A stretch of 64,000 nucleotides of DNA from Lepidurus packardi (lineage: Eukaryota; Arthropoda; Branchiopoda; Notostraca; Triopsidae), in contig JAKZAN010000004.1 of assembly GCA_023053545.1 (NCBI GenBank), positions 992,001 through 1,056,000 on the forward strand, written 5' to 3'. A program made the translations under genes and the position numbers. Shown in pieces: positions 22,450 through 34,200 of this stretch (position 1 is the stretch's first letter; every line of letters begins with the position of its first letter). A model generated the notes under the pieces. That model saw nothing but the letters and a program-made list of their open reading frames with translations, searched no databases and was not told the origin of the DNA.

Positions 22450-23390
22450 GGGGGGTCATTTCATTTGAGCCACCACTTCACTGACGTCAGCTATACTCCA
22501 GCTGCGATTGAAGGGGTTCGTTGGTAGTTGAAATTAGTGTGTTTGGATGAAAAACAGAGTAAAATAGTATGGTCGCCATGGCTACTTTAGCACACGTAAA
22601 CAAGCAGTATATGCTAGAAAAAGTTTTGTCGAAGTTGAGCCAGCAATATTGAACTATGCAAGACGAAATGTCTGGCCTGTTCTATTAAAAGACGCACCAT
22701 TCGAACACAATTAAACCGACATTTCTAAGCACAGTTTACCGTAGCACAAGTCGAGTGAATGGCGTTTGTAGACATAGAAATGTTTGAATTAAGTAACAAT
22801 CTGTATAGTGCACCCTCAGGATTCCATTGCTTTGTTGTTTTTCAGTTACAAATTAATAGAAGCGGTATTCTCGGACTGGGTCAGCCTGCGTTGTGGCGTG
22901 CGAGAATAAGCGTAAGTATTTCCGCTTAGAACTTCGGAAATGTATGTTGAGTGAATACCAAATGCAAACAAAAACATGGCACAAGTATACGAAACGCATT
23001 CGTTAGAATAGCAGAGCACAATATTGGCCAAAAATTAAAGAGTGTTGACTGGAGACAAAAGGATGTCGAGTAAAACAAAAAGCAGAGAAAATATTACGCT
23101 AGCAATATATTCAGAAATGTATGTAAATTATATAATTGAAAATTATTAATAATTAGTATTAATTAGTATATGAAAAATTGTAAGCATAACTTGCAAACGA
23201 CAAACCCAAGATTTGAACCCCCAAAAAGTGGATCATTTAAATGTAAAGAAAAATGTCCTTACATTTGGTTTAATCTTTCTGCTATTGTACCTAAACCAAA
23301 TGCGCGGATTTCGACATTCATGGCTATTATATTAAGCTTCACAGAAATTCGATAAGAAATGATCAGAGATCATGTTTTGCGTTTCAGGTG
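22450..23390. other. intergenic
   Basis: No gene. The first 330 bp match the upstream flank of the PAN-like gene (3170-3500). The remainder is AT-rich and collinear with 38850-39780. Confidence 0.55.
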
Positions 23391-23435
23391 TTCATCAATA
23401 AATAAATTCCGTATCTATTTGAAATCTTTTTGTCA

Positions 23436-23959
23436 ATTTAATACGTCCAGGGGCACGGTAGAATAGGCGCGGGTCCGGGTAGGTGGTGGGGGCAACATAA
23501 CCTGACGAGGAGTAGGTTGGGGTACGGACGGTGGCCCAGACGGCGGCAACTTCTGGGGTGTATTCGGGGGCAACGGGCAAGTGGTTACCCATGGGTTGGA
23601 ATCCGTTTTCGTCAGCAACCCAGGTCAATGGGATGCGTTGGCCTTCGTGGGTAACGAAAAAAAGAGGATCCGCGGTTGGTGTTACCCATTTCATTACCCG
23701 ATCATCTTCTGGACTTCTTCTTGAGTCGTGCCGTCAGATCCGGCGTAGCTAGAAAGTCTATACTTTAGTTAAAAAGCAGAATGATGACTATACTGGCTTA
23801 TCTGCAGCGGCTGCTTCCGTCTGGGTTGCGGACATCGCTTTGGCTCACGATGGTGATCTCTGGCTGCTTGGCATAGCCGGTAGAGTAAGCCTGGGGTTGG
23901 TAAGGCATGTTTGCGGCGGAGGCAGCAGCCAAGAAAGCGGCGATCAAGAAGAACTTCAT
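23436..23959 (-). pseudogene. cuticle gene pseudogene with broken splice donor
   Basis: Exon 1 (ATG at 23959) is open, with MKFFLIAAFLAAASA and NMPYQPQAYSTGYAKQPEI. Its end is changed from SSQW to SSRC, and the donor GT has become AT (CAG|ATAAGCC). Exon 2 starts at 23748, lacks two codons (EEVQK instead of EEAQVQK), and has an extra G at about 23699 that shifts the frame into TAA. A compensating shift and a later one leave the RR core (GQRIPLTWVAD, ENGFQPMGNHLP) in a different frame from the tail. The copy at 39830-40278 shares the donor mutation. Confidence 0.88.
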
Positions 23960-23999
23960 TGTTGGTTTGGAGGCTTCAGAGAGTGAGACTGGATTGATT

Positions 24000-25300
24000 A
24001 GACGAAGCCATGGACAGTGCTTTTATACCTGGGTCATCGGGAGCATGCACCACACTTTGCCGGCGTCTGTTTAGTTCGCCTTGGGGAAGGGTGATCTTTA
24101 CCCCTCATAGGTTTCACTTTTACTTTGTTCCCTCGGAAGTACAGACAAGCTTTCGTTCATCTCGTTGTCGAGAAAACAGCATTGTGAAAGAGTTCTGCCA
24201 AACCTTTTGGGGGAAGGTCGTTTGGAACTTCAAACGGCCTTGCGAAGTATTTTCCATCAAGTTCGATGACTATCAGTGAGGTGCATGCGTATAGTTTATT
24301 CCTGATCTCAAACACGAAGGGGTAAAAGTGTCCCAAAGGATTGGCTGGGTTTAGTTCAACGTTGTTAATCTTGAACCTGTAAAAACTGAATAAATTTCGC
24401 TTGTCGTGTTGTACTACATATGTTCGCGAGGTCGTGAATGAGCCGAGTCTAAGCTTGAACTCGAAAAGCATTTCAGCACCCTTCGTCGCTTCCAGGGATA
24501 AAAATGGCGGTGTATTATTCGAAGACTTTTTGGCTTTATTTTAGAATGTGCACCAAAATTACACTACTCTTTGACCAAGTGTTAATGTTCATCTAGAAAA
24601 TCGATCCGAAAAAATTACCTTGGTGGTATAGTAAAGCTATGAATTGCCTTTCATTGTTATTCCTAAAAACTCCGAACAGGAACAATACTAGCAAATACTA
24701 CATGTATTTCCAGTAGCTCTTACTTTAGTTTATAAAATAGTTCAATTCTTTGTAACTTGTTTCAGATAGGCTTAGTATGATTTACACTGTATTCTGCGTA
24801 TTTGATCGATAAGTATTTATAACTACTGTATGTACGAATTTGTTCTGCAATAAAATCGCAAGATTTTTTAGACAGTAGTCTTGTGAGTGAGTTTTATCAA
24901 AAACTATAAAGATTATTGGTTCCAAGGTTTTGACACTAGAGAGGAAACTTTCTTTTAAAGTGTTTAGTTCAAGCTGATTTTAGGAGAAATTTGACAAATT
25001 GATTTTTAAACTAGCTCCTAAGCACAGTTTCTTTTGTTCTAGACAATCAAAAGTTACAAAGCGTTAATACTCTTGCTGGTTTCAAGAAAGCCTATGCTAT
25101 GCTATATTCGTATACCTTTATATCTGTGACCACAGCACTATATAATATATAGATCGCCTAAATACCGTGACTGACTGAAACGAGTAACCCTACACAAATT
25201 TAAGTATAGCTTCCAGTTCCAACACTAATTACCCTGAGTAAATTTAGCTCAATATTTTTCGTCTGTATTTAAGTCCGTCAATGTACACGGTTGCTTTGCA
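24000..25300. other. intergenic
   Basis: No gene. It includes a promoter (TATAAAAG near 24020, minus) and a GGAAGGTCGTTTGGAAC element at about 24212 for the dead gene at 23436. The sequence AAAATAGTTCAATTC at about 24736-24750 is the empty-site equivalent of the BEL insertion in copy 2. Confidence 0.65.
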
Positions 25301-25342
25301 TTGTAATATAGATTATAAATAAATCTTCTATTTTTTGGCCAT

Positions 25343-25558
25343 TTAATAACGGGCAGGGGCCGGGTAGACCGCGGGAGCAACATAGGTGGGGGTACGGTAG
25401 GTGGTGGGGGCAACGTAGGCGGGGGTACGGTAGGTGGCGGGGGCAACATAGGCGGGGGTACGGTAGGTGGTGGGGGCAACATACAATGGGGCGGCATAAG
25501 CTGAGGCAGAATAGGTTGGTGGACGGACGGTGGCCCACACGGCGGCGACTTCTGGGGT
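25343..25558 (-). pseudogene. 5'-truncated cuticle gene
   Basis: Only the C-terminal part of exon 2 is left (PEVAAVWATVRPPTYSASAYAAP, then YVAPTTYRTP repeats, ending PAPARY). It stops abruptly at 25558, where the equivalent gene 48414-49029 continues into the RR core. The break marks the right end of segment copy 1. Stop codon and AATAAA are intact, but there is no start, RR core or signal peptide. Confidence 0.88.
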
Positions 25559-25860
25559 GGGAGGACTACTGCCTAACACACTACTAGGAGAGTCTACCCT
25601 CTTACGCTCCCACTAACAGACTACTGACTAGTCCTGCAACTCTCTAACCAACTGACTTGGTTAAGTGGAAACATCATCCTTACTCTCAGGGATCCATCCT
25701 GCCTGGTGTATCCGTACAGGACGCGTAATCCGGTACACAGGCGGATGGATCCTCTGATGTTACGCTGATCTTAACTAAATAAGCAAAGCGAAGCGTGAGA
25801 AAAAGCAAGCAATGCGAAATACAGCCGTGACAATATATTCAGTCAATCAATGTACAGAGT
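25559..25860. other. junction sequence between segment copies
   Basis: About 270 bp with no match elsewhere in the window. It contains an imperfect palindrome, GGATCCATCC at 25690 to GGATGGATCC at 25752. From about 25830 it becomes the 3' flank of the next cuticle gene, like 55465-55540. No coding potential is seen. It may be filler DNA or a transposon fragment at a duplication breakpoint. Confidence 0.5.
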
Positions 25861-25923
25861 TGTTTTGCGTCGTAATATTTATTAATAAATAAATCTTCTA
25901 TCTAGGGGCAATTTTTTGGCCAT

Positions 25924-26511
25924 TTAATAACGAGAAGGAGCCGGGTAAACAGCGGGTGCACGGTAGGTGACGGGAGCAACATAGGCGGGCGTACGGTAAG
26001 TGGTGGGGGCAACATAGGCGGGGGCAGCATATGAAGGGGCAGCATACGCTGAGGCAGAGTAGGTTGGGGGACGGACGGTGGCCCACACGGCGGCGACTTC
26101 CGGGGTGTATTCGGGGGCGACGGGCAAGTGGTCACCCATGGGTCGGAATCCGTTCTCGTCAGCAACCCAGGTCAAAGCGATGCGTCGGCCTTCGGGGGTA
26201 ATGAAAGAAGAAGATCCGCGATTGGTGTTGCCCATTTCGTTACCGATCAACTTCTGAACTTGGGCTTCTTCGCGGGTCGTGCCGTCAGATAATTCGTAGC
26301 TATAAAATACATAGACTTAAATGTAAAGAATCTTAAAGTGCTTTGTAATGAATAAAGCTTACCTCCACTGGCTGCTTCCGTCTGGGTTGCGGACATCGCT
26401 TTGGCTCACAAGGGTGATCTCCGGGCGCATTGCGTTGATGGAAGAAGCTGCATGGTACATGCTATTTGCGGAGGCAACAGCCAACAAAGCTGCGATCAAA
26501 AAGAACTTCAT
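25924..26511 (-). CDS. chimeric RR-1 cuticle protein at duplication junction
   Basis: Exon 1 26511-26363 (149 nt), exon 2 26299-25924, 174 aa. The signal peptide region MKFFLIAALLAVASA plus SMYHAASSINAMRPEI is that of the 12336 gene. The intron and exon 2 (SYELSDGTT, RR core GRRIALTWVAD, tail YVAPTTYRTPAYVAP..PAPSRY) resemble 48414-49029 and the truncated 55544 gene. Upstream DNA from 26512 onward is again that of 12914 onward. The exchange point lies between the 3' end of exon 1 and about 26405. TATAAAAG at 26571-26578 (minus). The frame is intact, so a new gene combination may be expressed from a 12336-type promoter. Confidence 0.92.
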
Positions 26512-27564
26512 AGTTGTTTGGAGGTTTCAGAGTCGGAAACTGAACTGATTAATCTGAACCACAGCCAGTGCTTTTATACCTGGGTCAACGGGAACACGCG
26601 CAACCTTTTGCCAGCATCTATGGAGTTTGCTTCGGTGAAGGGCGATCTTTACCCCTCATGGGTTTCGCTTTTACTTTCGTTTGTTCCATTGGAAATACAG
26701 AAGAGGTTTAGTTCCTCTCATTGTCGAGAAAACCGCAATGTGAAAGAGCTTCCGCCCATACCAATTGGGTGAAGGTCGTCTGTAACTGTTCATGGCCCTT
26801 CGCGAACAAAACATCCCAAGTTCGACGTCTGCGTTAGAAAGGTCGAGTAGAGCCAAGATACAGTAGAGCAAGTAGATAGGCGAGTCGAGTAGATACAGTA
26901 GAGCAAGACCTACACTCTCAAAGTAATATCTCTCATTTTTTTCCCTGGAAAAGAAAATTATTACAAGCATTCCACCAAGTCATACATTCATAACCACGCA
27001 AAAAGAAAAACTAGACAAAATACACATAATACAAAATCTTCCCCCGTGTCGATCCTGGTGGCCGAGGCGGGAACAGCAATATGGAGTCCTCCCTAAATTG
27101 TCTCTTCGTTATATGTTAACAAGCTTACTTCTACGTCAACAGTTCTCGGACAATATAATTAATTAATTACCTGATTAAAGTATTAGAAATAAAGAAATAC
27201 ATTTGTTGCTACTGCCTCTTAGAACATGGGCAATGTGAATATTACACGGAAAGATGATAATTTGTAGTTCGGAAGATAAACACTACAAAGTCAAGACTAT
27301 CTTTGAAAACATGCATGAAGGAATTGCGGACCTTACCATCAGGTCATAAGGGAAATGTAGAGAAAGGGTGAACTTACCTGGGCCGGACATGAAATAAAAG
27401 TAAAAGGCATGGCTAGGACAAGTTCACCCTTCCTCAAGGCGACATTGAAACCAAGATATTTGTTCCCGGTTGCTGCAGTACCATCTCGCTTGAGGTATAA
27501 AAGCGAACGTCTTTCTTCTACCAAATCAGTTCAGTCTTCCCCCTCTGATACTTCCAAACCAACA

Positions 27565-28157
27565 ATGAAGTTCTTCTTGATCGCCGCTTTCTTGGCTGTT
27601 GCCTCCGCAGATAGCATGCACCGTGCAGCTTCTTCCATCAACGCAATGCGCCCGGAGATCAGCCTTGTGAGCCAAAGCGATGTCCGCAACCCAGACGGAA
27701 GCAGCCAGTGGAGGTAGGTTTCTTTTCACTGCATTTTTACGTCGTTTCATTTAGTCTTTTTAAAATTATTCCCACTTAAAACTACGTGTTTTCTAGCTAC
27801 GCTTTATCTGACGGAACGACCCGTGAAGAAGCTCAAGTCCAGAAGATGATCGGCAACGAAATGGGCAACACCAACCGCGGATCTTCCTCTTTCATTACCC
27901 CCGAAGGCCAACGCATCGCTTTGAGCTGGGTGGCGGACGAGAACGGATTCCGACCCATGGGTGACCACTTGCCCGTCGCCCCCGAATACACCCCAGAAGT
28001 CGCCGCCGTGTGGGCCACCGTCCGTCCCCCAACCTACTCTGCTTCAGCTTATGCTGCCCCCACCTATGCTGCGCCCACCGTCTACCGTGCACCCGCCTAT
28101 GTTGCTCCCGTCGCTTACCGTGCACCCGCTGTCGTCCCTGCCCCTGCCCGTTATTAA
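27565..28157 (+). CDS. RR-1 cuticle protein, duplicate of the 13968 gene
   Basis: Exon 1 27565-27713 (149 nt), exon 2 27797-28157, 169 aa, same splice sites as the 13968 gene. Signal peptide MKFFLIAAFLAVASA; RR core RGSSSFITPEGQRIALSWVAD; tail of Y-A-A-P and Y-R-A-P repeats. The only amino-acid difference I see from the first copy is Met for Leu in QVQKxIGNE. TATAAAAG at 27496-27503, TCAGTT initiator about 31 nt downstream. It lies head to head with the chimeric gene 25924-26511. Confidence 0.95.
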
Positions 28158-28199
28158 ATTGCGAAACAAATTGCCCCTAGATGTGACCATATGAGGTGT

Positions 28200-29870
28200 A
28201 TTTATTAATAAATATTATAACGCAAACAATTGTGTACCTTTATGAACGCATAAGCAAACGAAAACTCCTGAACCAAGGCGACTCAATTAAGTATTTAACA
28301 TTGAAATTTAAGAGCATGATTTAAACCCTGGAAGTTTTAATCGTTTTTGTCAGTCACAGTATATAGGTGACTTGCATATAATGTACTGTGGTCATTGATA
28401 CGGGTTTAGGAAAATAGCAAGGATCAGGCTTTTTTGAAACGAGCATTAGGCAGAAATTAACGCTCCGTCTTCTTTCTAGAATAATAGAAGCTCTGTCTAG
28501 AGAAGTTACTTGCTAGTTTTTAAGTTAAATTAACCTAAAATCATCCTGAACTAAACTCTTTTAAATTAAAGCTTCAAGTCTAGTGTCAAAACCTTGGAAC
28601 CAATAATCTTTATCGGTGTCTGATAAAACTCCCCGACAAGATTTCTTCTTCAGAATATTGCGATTTTTTTGCAGAAAAATGTCTTACAAAATATTATGTG
28701 GTCAAATATGCAGTATAAAGTCTGAATTCCCTTAAAGTCTACATCAAACAAATTACAAAGGATTGAATTATTCTTATAAACTCAATCAAATGTTAAAGGA
28801 AATAGAGTTACATTTAGGGAATAATGTTCCTATTCGGATTTTTTTTAGGAATCAGGGCGAAAGGCAATTCGTAGCTTTACTATACCCCCAGAGGAAATGT
28901 TTTGAATTGATTTTCCGAAAGACCGTTGACACTTTGTGAAAGACTTGGGATATTTTTGGTCAACATTCTAAACTACGGGATAAAAGTCTGCACGACAACA
29001 CATTCAGTTTTATCCTTGGAAGCGATGAAGAATGCACGTTTTTAAGTTCAAGTTTATATTCCGCTCATTCATGATCTGGTTAACATAAGTCGTGTAAAGC
29101 GAAAAGCGCAAATTCTGAAGATTCCTAAAGGTTCAAGGAGAAAGGTGACGAAGTCAATCCTTTTAAAATGTTTTCGCTTCGTGTTTGAGATCACGTACGA
29201 ACTATAGCGCGTGCATCTTACTGATACAGTCATCGAACTCGATGGGAAAATGTTCGCAAGGACGTTTACCGTTCCAAACGACCTTCACCCAAAAGGTTTG
29301 ACATACAGTAAACCCTCTACTAACGCGGTCCCCGTTTACACGGTTTCACTATTATGTGGTTGAAGAATTTGTCACAATTTAACTAATTATATCGACGATA
29401 GCTGTCGCTAGTATGTAATTCTTACGTAAGGTTTTCTACTGGTTTATCATTTTTACATTCATTTATTTTTATATATGTAAGCGAATAGGTACAATTTCTG
29501 TTTTTACGCGGAGTTTTTGTGTCTATATTGACGTCCAGAATGACAAATGTCACCATTTTCTAATCATAATAATTGGATGCACCCATCCGTGGCAACTTGC
29601 TAATGGAAAGGGCATTCAAAGTGGAAAAATGAAACAGTTGGGCGTCATTTGAACTTCATTGGAACTCTCTTTTCATCAGCCAATATAAAGGACATTTAGC
29701 AGCAAATTAATACCTTGCGATCTGTGATAAATTGTGGATCAAAGATCACTTATTATTTAATAGTGGGTGTTAAATAAATGGTATTAGCTTTTCAGAACAA
29801 TGTTGAAACTATGGAAGACGAAAATGTAAGACATTAGAATTTTTCAATTAGTTTTAGGGATGAATAAAAA
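28200..29870. other. intergenic, copy of 14620-16270
   Basis: No gene. Near-identical to 14620-16270, with scattered base changes and one-base indels. Confidence 0.7.
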
Positions 29871-29877
29871 CCCTAAT

Positions 29878-30223
29878 GGTATTGTAGATAGGGGGACGGT
29901 GGCCCAGACGTCAAGAATGGCTTGGGGAGCTGGGACGGGGGTGGATGAGTGGTCGCGCTTGGGTTGGAATCCATTCTCGTCAGCAACCCAGGTCAAAGTG
30001 ATGCGTTGGTCTTCGGGGGTGATGAAAGAAGAGGAAGATCCGCGGTTGGTGTTGCCGAGATCCTTGCTGATCAGCTTCTGGACTTGGCCTTCTTCCCGTG
30101 TCGTACCCTCAGATCAGGCGTAACTATAACAGAACATGGATTAAAGTTAAAAAGACTCAAAGGTTTATCGTAAAGATTTTTTTTACTTCCATTGGCTGCT
30201 TCCGTCTGGGTTGCGAACATGAA
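29878..30223 (-). pseudogene. cuticle gene pseudogene, copy of 16280
   Basis: It has the same early TGA after the acceptor, the same loss of the signal-peptide half of exon 1 and the same tail truncation as 16280-16625. One of the Ser codons differs (SSSS run encoded by GAGGAAGAT instead of GAAGAAGAT on the complement), and Arg replaces Ser-flanking changes in the core. Inherited dead. Confidence 0.85.
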
Positions 30224-30438
30224 AAAAGAATATGAGCGAACATGAGCAATGAACAAAAGCGATGTACGCAAACCACGATGGTCTTCTCTTTATATTTGGT
30301 AAGAAAAAAAAACAAAACGAAATTGACCCATGGATGCAATCAGTACTTGTACTGCTATTAATTTACTACTTCAGTACTTGTACTATTACGAAAAAAATAA
30401 TTAATTCTGACATAGATAGAGCAAGAGGTAAGTAGGTA

Positions 30439-30469
30439 CCTTCTACACCTGTTCACCCAGGTGTAGAAG
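30439..30469. repeat. hairpin with flipped loop
   Basis: Arms CCTTCTACACCTG and CAGGTGTAGAAG, loop TTCACC. In the two related copies (9812, 16842) the loop reads GGTGAA, its exact reverse complement. Confidence 0.85.
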
Positions 30470-30575
30470 TTCTCTGCTTAGAAAGAGATAATTATGTGGC
30501 CCAGTTCTTGAACTGAATATATCGCGGTGTTGGCATTATTTCCTGGAAAGTTAATACGACAATGACGTATGTGTT

Positions 30576-33500
30576 TTTTTTTTTTTGTTTTTTTTTTAAA
30601 TTTATCTCAGCGTGAGCACTGCTCGTTGCCGCCTATTTATTGGGTCTGAAGTTGGGTAATCAGTGAACAATTTTACAAACATACATTCATTTACGCTATT
30701 CCTCGAAAGGAGAGCGTAGCCATACTATAGCAAAGATATGGTAATAGCTTCTTTCCTTATTCTAAAAAAAGTCAGATAACTCGTACGTCAGGGAGAAGTC
30801 AGCGTCATTTCTGGTTAGTGGGTTAGTTGGGATTAGAGCCGAGATGGCGAAAGTATTTATTGCCTTGTAAGCGGTTGGGTTTGTGAGTATAGTCTGTGGA
30901 TTAAAGTGGAGTCGAAGTTTTGATAAGTCTCTTAGCAAAATAGCTCTGGATCTATTTAAGAGTCTGCAGTGGAAAAATATGTGTCTGAGGTCTTGTTTCG
31001 AGTGGTTGTTACAGGTGCAATTTGAGTCTTGTGTCTTTTTAATGCGGTAGAGGAATGACTTCGTCGGGAAATGTAAGGTTCTGAGTCTGATAAGTGTAGA
31101 AATAGTCCGTCTGTCTTGGTCAAGTTTGCAGATAGGTTGTAGCGTTGGAGATATCTGTAGATCGCGGAAGGGGGAGGCAGAGGTAGATCATTCTTCTTGC
31201 CATTTCTGTAAAATCAGATGCTTTATACTTTTCTTCAAGTCTTGGGACTTGTCGGTGAGCAGATTGTTATTTTTTAGTGACTCCACTAAGAATGAACAAG
31301 AGGCGTAACGTTTGTGTTTCGGTGCGATGGCGTTTGGGATAGTCGGGTTGTTGTGGCTGAATCTTAGAGTTCTTTCGAGCGAGAGGAGGTTTAAAGGAGG
31401 AATGCCTGTTTCAACTTCAAGAGCTGAAGTGGGGGTAGTTTTGAGTGCACCGGTAATAAGAAGCAGGGCTTGTCTATGTAGTGTTCGTACAGGGGCAAGG
31501 GAGGATAGCTTAGTGTTAGACCAGGCTGGAAGACCGTACAGAATTGTCGAGTAGAGGAGGCTCAGGACCAGCGTTCTTAGTTGGTTGACTTTAATAGTTG
31601 GTAGGAAGGTGATTAATTTGCGTAGTCTGCTAATTGTGCGATGCCCTTTTGAGGCAAGATGAGCAGCTTGTTTTGACCAGTTTAAGTTCGTGTCGAAAAT
31701 TAGGCCAAGATAGCGAACGCTGTCTTTGGGGCATATAACGTCTTCATTCCAGGTTAAGGCAGTAGTTTCGTCAGTTCTTTTCCTCGAGAAGTGTATGAGT
31801 TCCGTCTTGCTTTTTGAGAAAATAAAGCCTAGATTCTTACTCCATTTTTCCAAAGTTTTAAGGGCATTTTGAAGAATTTTAACGTTGATCTTGCTAGATG
31901 AGCCTGTCACCGCAAGGAGCAGGTCGTCGGCGTACGCAATTGTGGTGATACGTTTTTGTTTGAGCAGGTGGAGTGCGTCGTCTATATAGAGGAGAAAGAG
32001 TATTGGGGAGAGGGGAGAGCCCTGTGGTACACCTTTAAGCATGATGAAGGTATCACTGAAAGATGGGCCGTTTATTACGAAGCTTGAACGGTTCTCAAGA
32101 AAACTTCGTACCCATTCAGACATGTAGGTTGGGAATCTTTTCTTTCTCATTTTCTGGAGGAGTTTTCCGTGTAGAACATTGTTGAAAGCTCCCTCAATGT
32201 CTAGAAGGAGAGCAGATGTCACTTTCGTTTTGTCGAAACCGTTTAGGATTTTGTCCGACAGCGTGATTAGCGAGTTTGTTGTTGACTTCTTTGTGCGAAA
32301 GGCCGATTGATTTGAGGATAGTAAGTTATTGGTTTCGAGGTGGGTTGTAATCCTGTTTGCTATGATTTTTTCCAGTATTTTTCCCAGGCACGATAGAAGG
32401 GCAATTGGTCTAAAACTCTTATAGGTAGAGTAGTCCGTTTTACCGGGTTTTGGGATGGGGAAGATCTTAGCGATTTTCCAGGGGGTTGGGAAGTGTTTTA
32501 GCTTTACACTTGCGTTGAAAAATCCAGTTATATAAGGTCCAATCGATTTCCACGTGTTTTTTATAAGAGTTGGTTGTATAAGGTCTGTGCCGGGTGCTTT
32601 TAGGGGTGGGAGGTGGTCAACAATAGTTGTAATTTCAGCGTGTGAAATTTTGTGCTGAACTTCATTTCTGCATTTCGGCCGTTTACTTACATCTGGTTGC
32701 GTCCTCCAAGGTTTGTTGTTTATGGGTGGGCTAAGGTCTGCTTCCAGTAGTTTCACTGCGAGGTGATTTAATTTCTCCGTTTCGTTTTGGAAAGTTTTCC
32801 GGTTTGAGTCGAGAAGAAAGTCAATTGAGCTATTTGTGATAATTTTCCGTGCTTTCCTGTCTAAGTTCCAAAGTAACTTTGTGTCTGAGGTGGATATTTT
32901 GTCTTCCCAGTATCTCTCCCTGGCTTTTCGGCATTGACTAGTGTATTCGTTTCTAGCGTCCTTCCAGAGTCTATCGTTGTTAGCATTTGGGTAGGAGCGG
33001 TACGTTCTTAGTTTCTTGGCTACATCTTTCTTTAAGGATTTGAGTGTAGAATTCCACCAAGGATTTTTTTTGTTCGATAAATTTATTTTTGGGATGAACG
33101 TTGAAGCGGTGTCTACGAGAATAGCGGATAGACGGCCAACTGCATTATCAAGTTGCTCGGTAGAGTTGAGTTGTGTCAATGTCTTTTCCATTTCATTTAA
33201 TTTATTGGAAAGGTCTTCATTAAGTGATTTCCAATCGGCTTTCTTGTAGTTCCAAAATGGCGGGGCGAATTCTTTAACAGGTGTATGTATCCGTAAGGAG
33301 AAAGCGTTGTGATCCGACGAGTTGGGGAAAGAGTTGTTATTTAGGGGTATCATTTGCATGCATTCTGCGATCTTCGGTGAGGCAAAGACGAGGTCTATTG
33401 TTGAGGAATCTCCTCTTTCATTTTGAAAGGTTGGAGTGTTCCATTCGTTTACAAGGACCATGTTTTTCTCCGTGACAAAATCGTATAACTGTGAACCCGG

Positions 33501-33703
33501 TCCGTCTGGAGGTTTGTTTTCCCAATACCAGTGATGCGCGTTAAAGTCGCCGCATAGAATGATGGGAGAGGTGATGTCGTTCAACTGGTGCCATATCTCG
33601 GTGAGTAGTTTGAGTGTATCATTGGTTTGCCTTCTGTAGATGCATACAAGTGTTATGGAAGGTAGAGTCTCCGGTTGTATTTTTGAAATGGAGTACAATT
33701 CTT
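30576..33703 (-). mobile_element. Jockey-like LINE, 5' truncated
   Basis: A T-rich run at 30574-30597 is the poly(A) tail of a minus-strand insertion. Target-site duplication GTATGTGTT is at 30567-30575 and 33704-33712, while copy 1 has a single uninterrupted GTATGTGTT near 16946. The element is about 3.1 kb and lacks the 5' end, including ORF1 and the start of the endonuclease. Confidence 0.93.
30762..33698 (-). pseudogene. LINE endonuclease-reverse transcriptase frame with one stop
   Basis: The frame opens inside the apurinic endonuclease domain (GDFNAHHWYW, then SSDHNAFSL). It continues through the reverse transcriptase (FRPIALLSCLGKILE, SAFRTKKST, GVPQGSPLSPILF, YADDLL at about residue 588). 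It meets an in-frame TGA at 31188-31190, after 836 codons. The same frame then stays open for about 141 more codons to a TAG at 30762. That part holds a C-terminal Cys/His motif (CTCNNHSKQDLRHIFFHC) typical of non-LTR elements. No RNase H domain is evident, which fits a Jockey-type rather than I-type element. With the N-terminal half of the endonuclease missing, the copy is not self-sufficient even apart from the stop. Confidence 0.9.
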
Positions 33704-33734
33704 GTATGTGTTAATGACATAGGATCAGGTGTAA

Positions 33735-34200
33735 AATAAATTAAAAAGTGTTAAAACGTTCGGATGAATAGTAATTTATCCCACAATTTTAAGGGTGAAT
33801 GTAATTATGTAAGAAGAAATGAAGAAATGAAGTTGTTGTAGGTTTTATCACTCAAGAGTTCTATGACAAGGTTACTTACCCCGAACCTCCGTTTTCTTCA
33901 ACAGATAAAAAAAGGTTGAAAAAAGGTCAATGCCATTTTGTTTTAGCAATCCTTGTAAGCGTATCGTTATTAATAAGATTAATAATCGTTAAGACTAGTA
34001 ATAATTTATCCTAATAATTTAAAAGTGAAGGCAGATTAAATCACAAGAAAGGAAGACAAGTTTAAATACCTATACCGATTAGCTAATGTCGTTGTTGGCT
34101 TATTCGCTAAGGAATTAGAAGGAAAACACGGTTAAAGCACTTACTTCTCGTTGTGTTCAATACATGATGAAAGTTAAAAAATGCTAAGAAAGTTCATTAC
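33735..34200. repeat. ~240-bp tandem repeat, copy 3
   Basis: Equivalent of 9975-10470 and 17000-17470, with a deletion at about 33825 removing the beginning of the first unit. Confidence 0.6.

Larger units (their letters stand above)
12765..25558. repeat. segmental duplication, copy 1 (~12.8 kb)
   Basis: Collinear with 26363-48627 from the exon 1 at 12765-12913 to the truncated cuticle gene at 25343-25558. Matching landmarks are 13968/27565, 16280/29878, 17614/34340, 19306/35839, 20826/37363, 23957/40276 and 24741/47799. Copy 1 lacks the LINE and BEL insertions present in copy 2. Differences are scattered single bases and small indels, so the event looks recent; identity was not computed. 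Confidence 0.92.

Noticed and set aside
23782..23810. AT donor at the 23436 pseudogene as a possible U12-type AT-AC intron
   Set aside because: The donor lacks the ATATCC consensus, and the acceptor is the ordinary CTAG of the family. It is a mutated GT.
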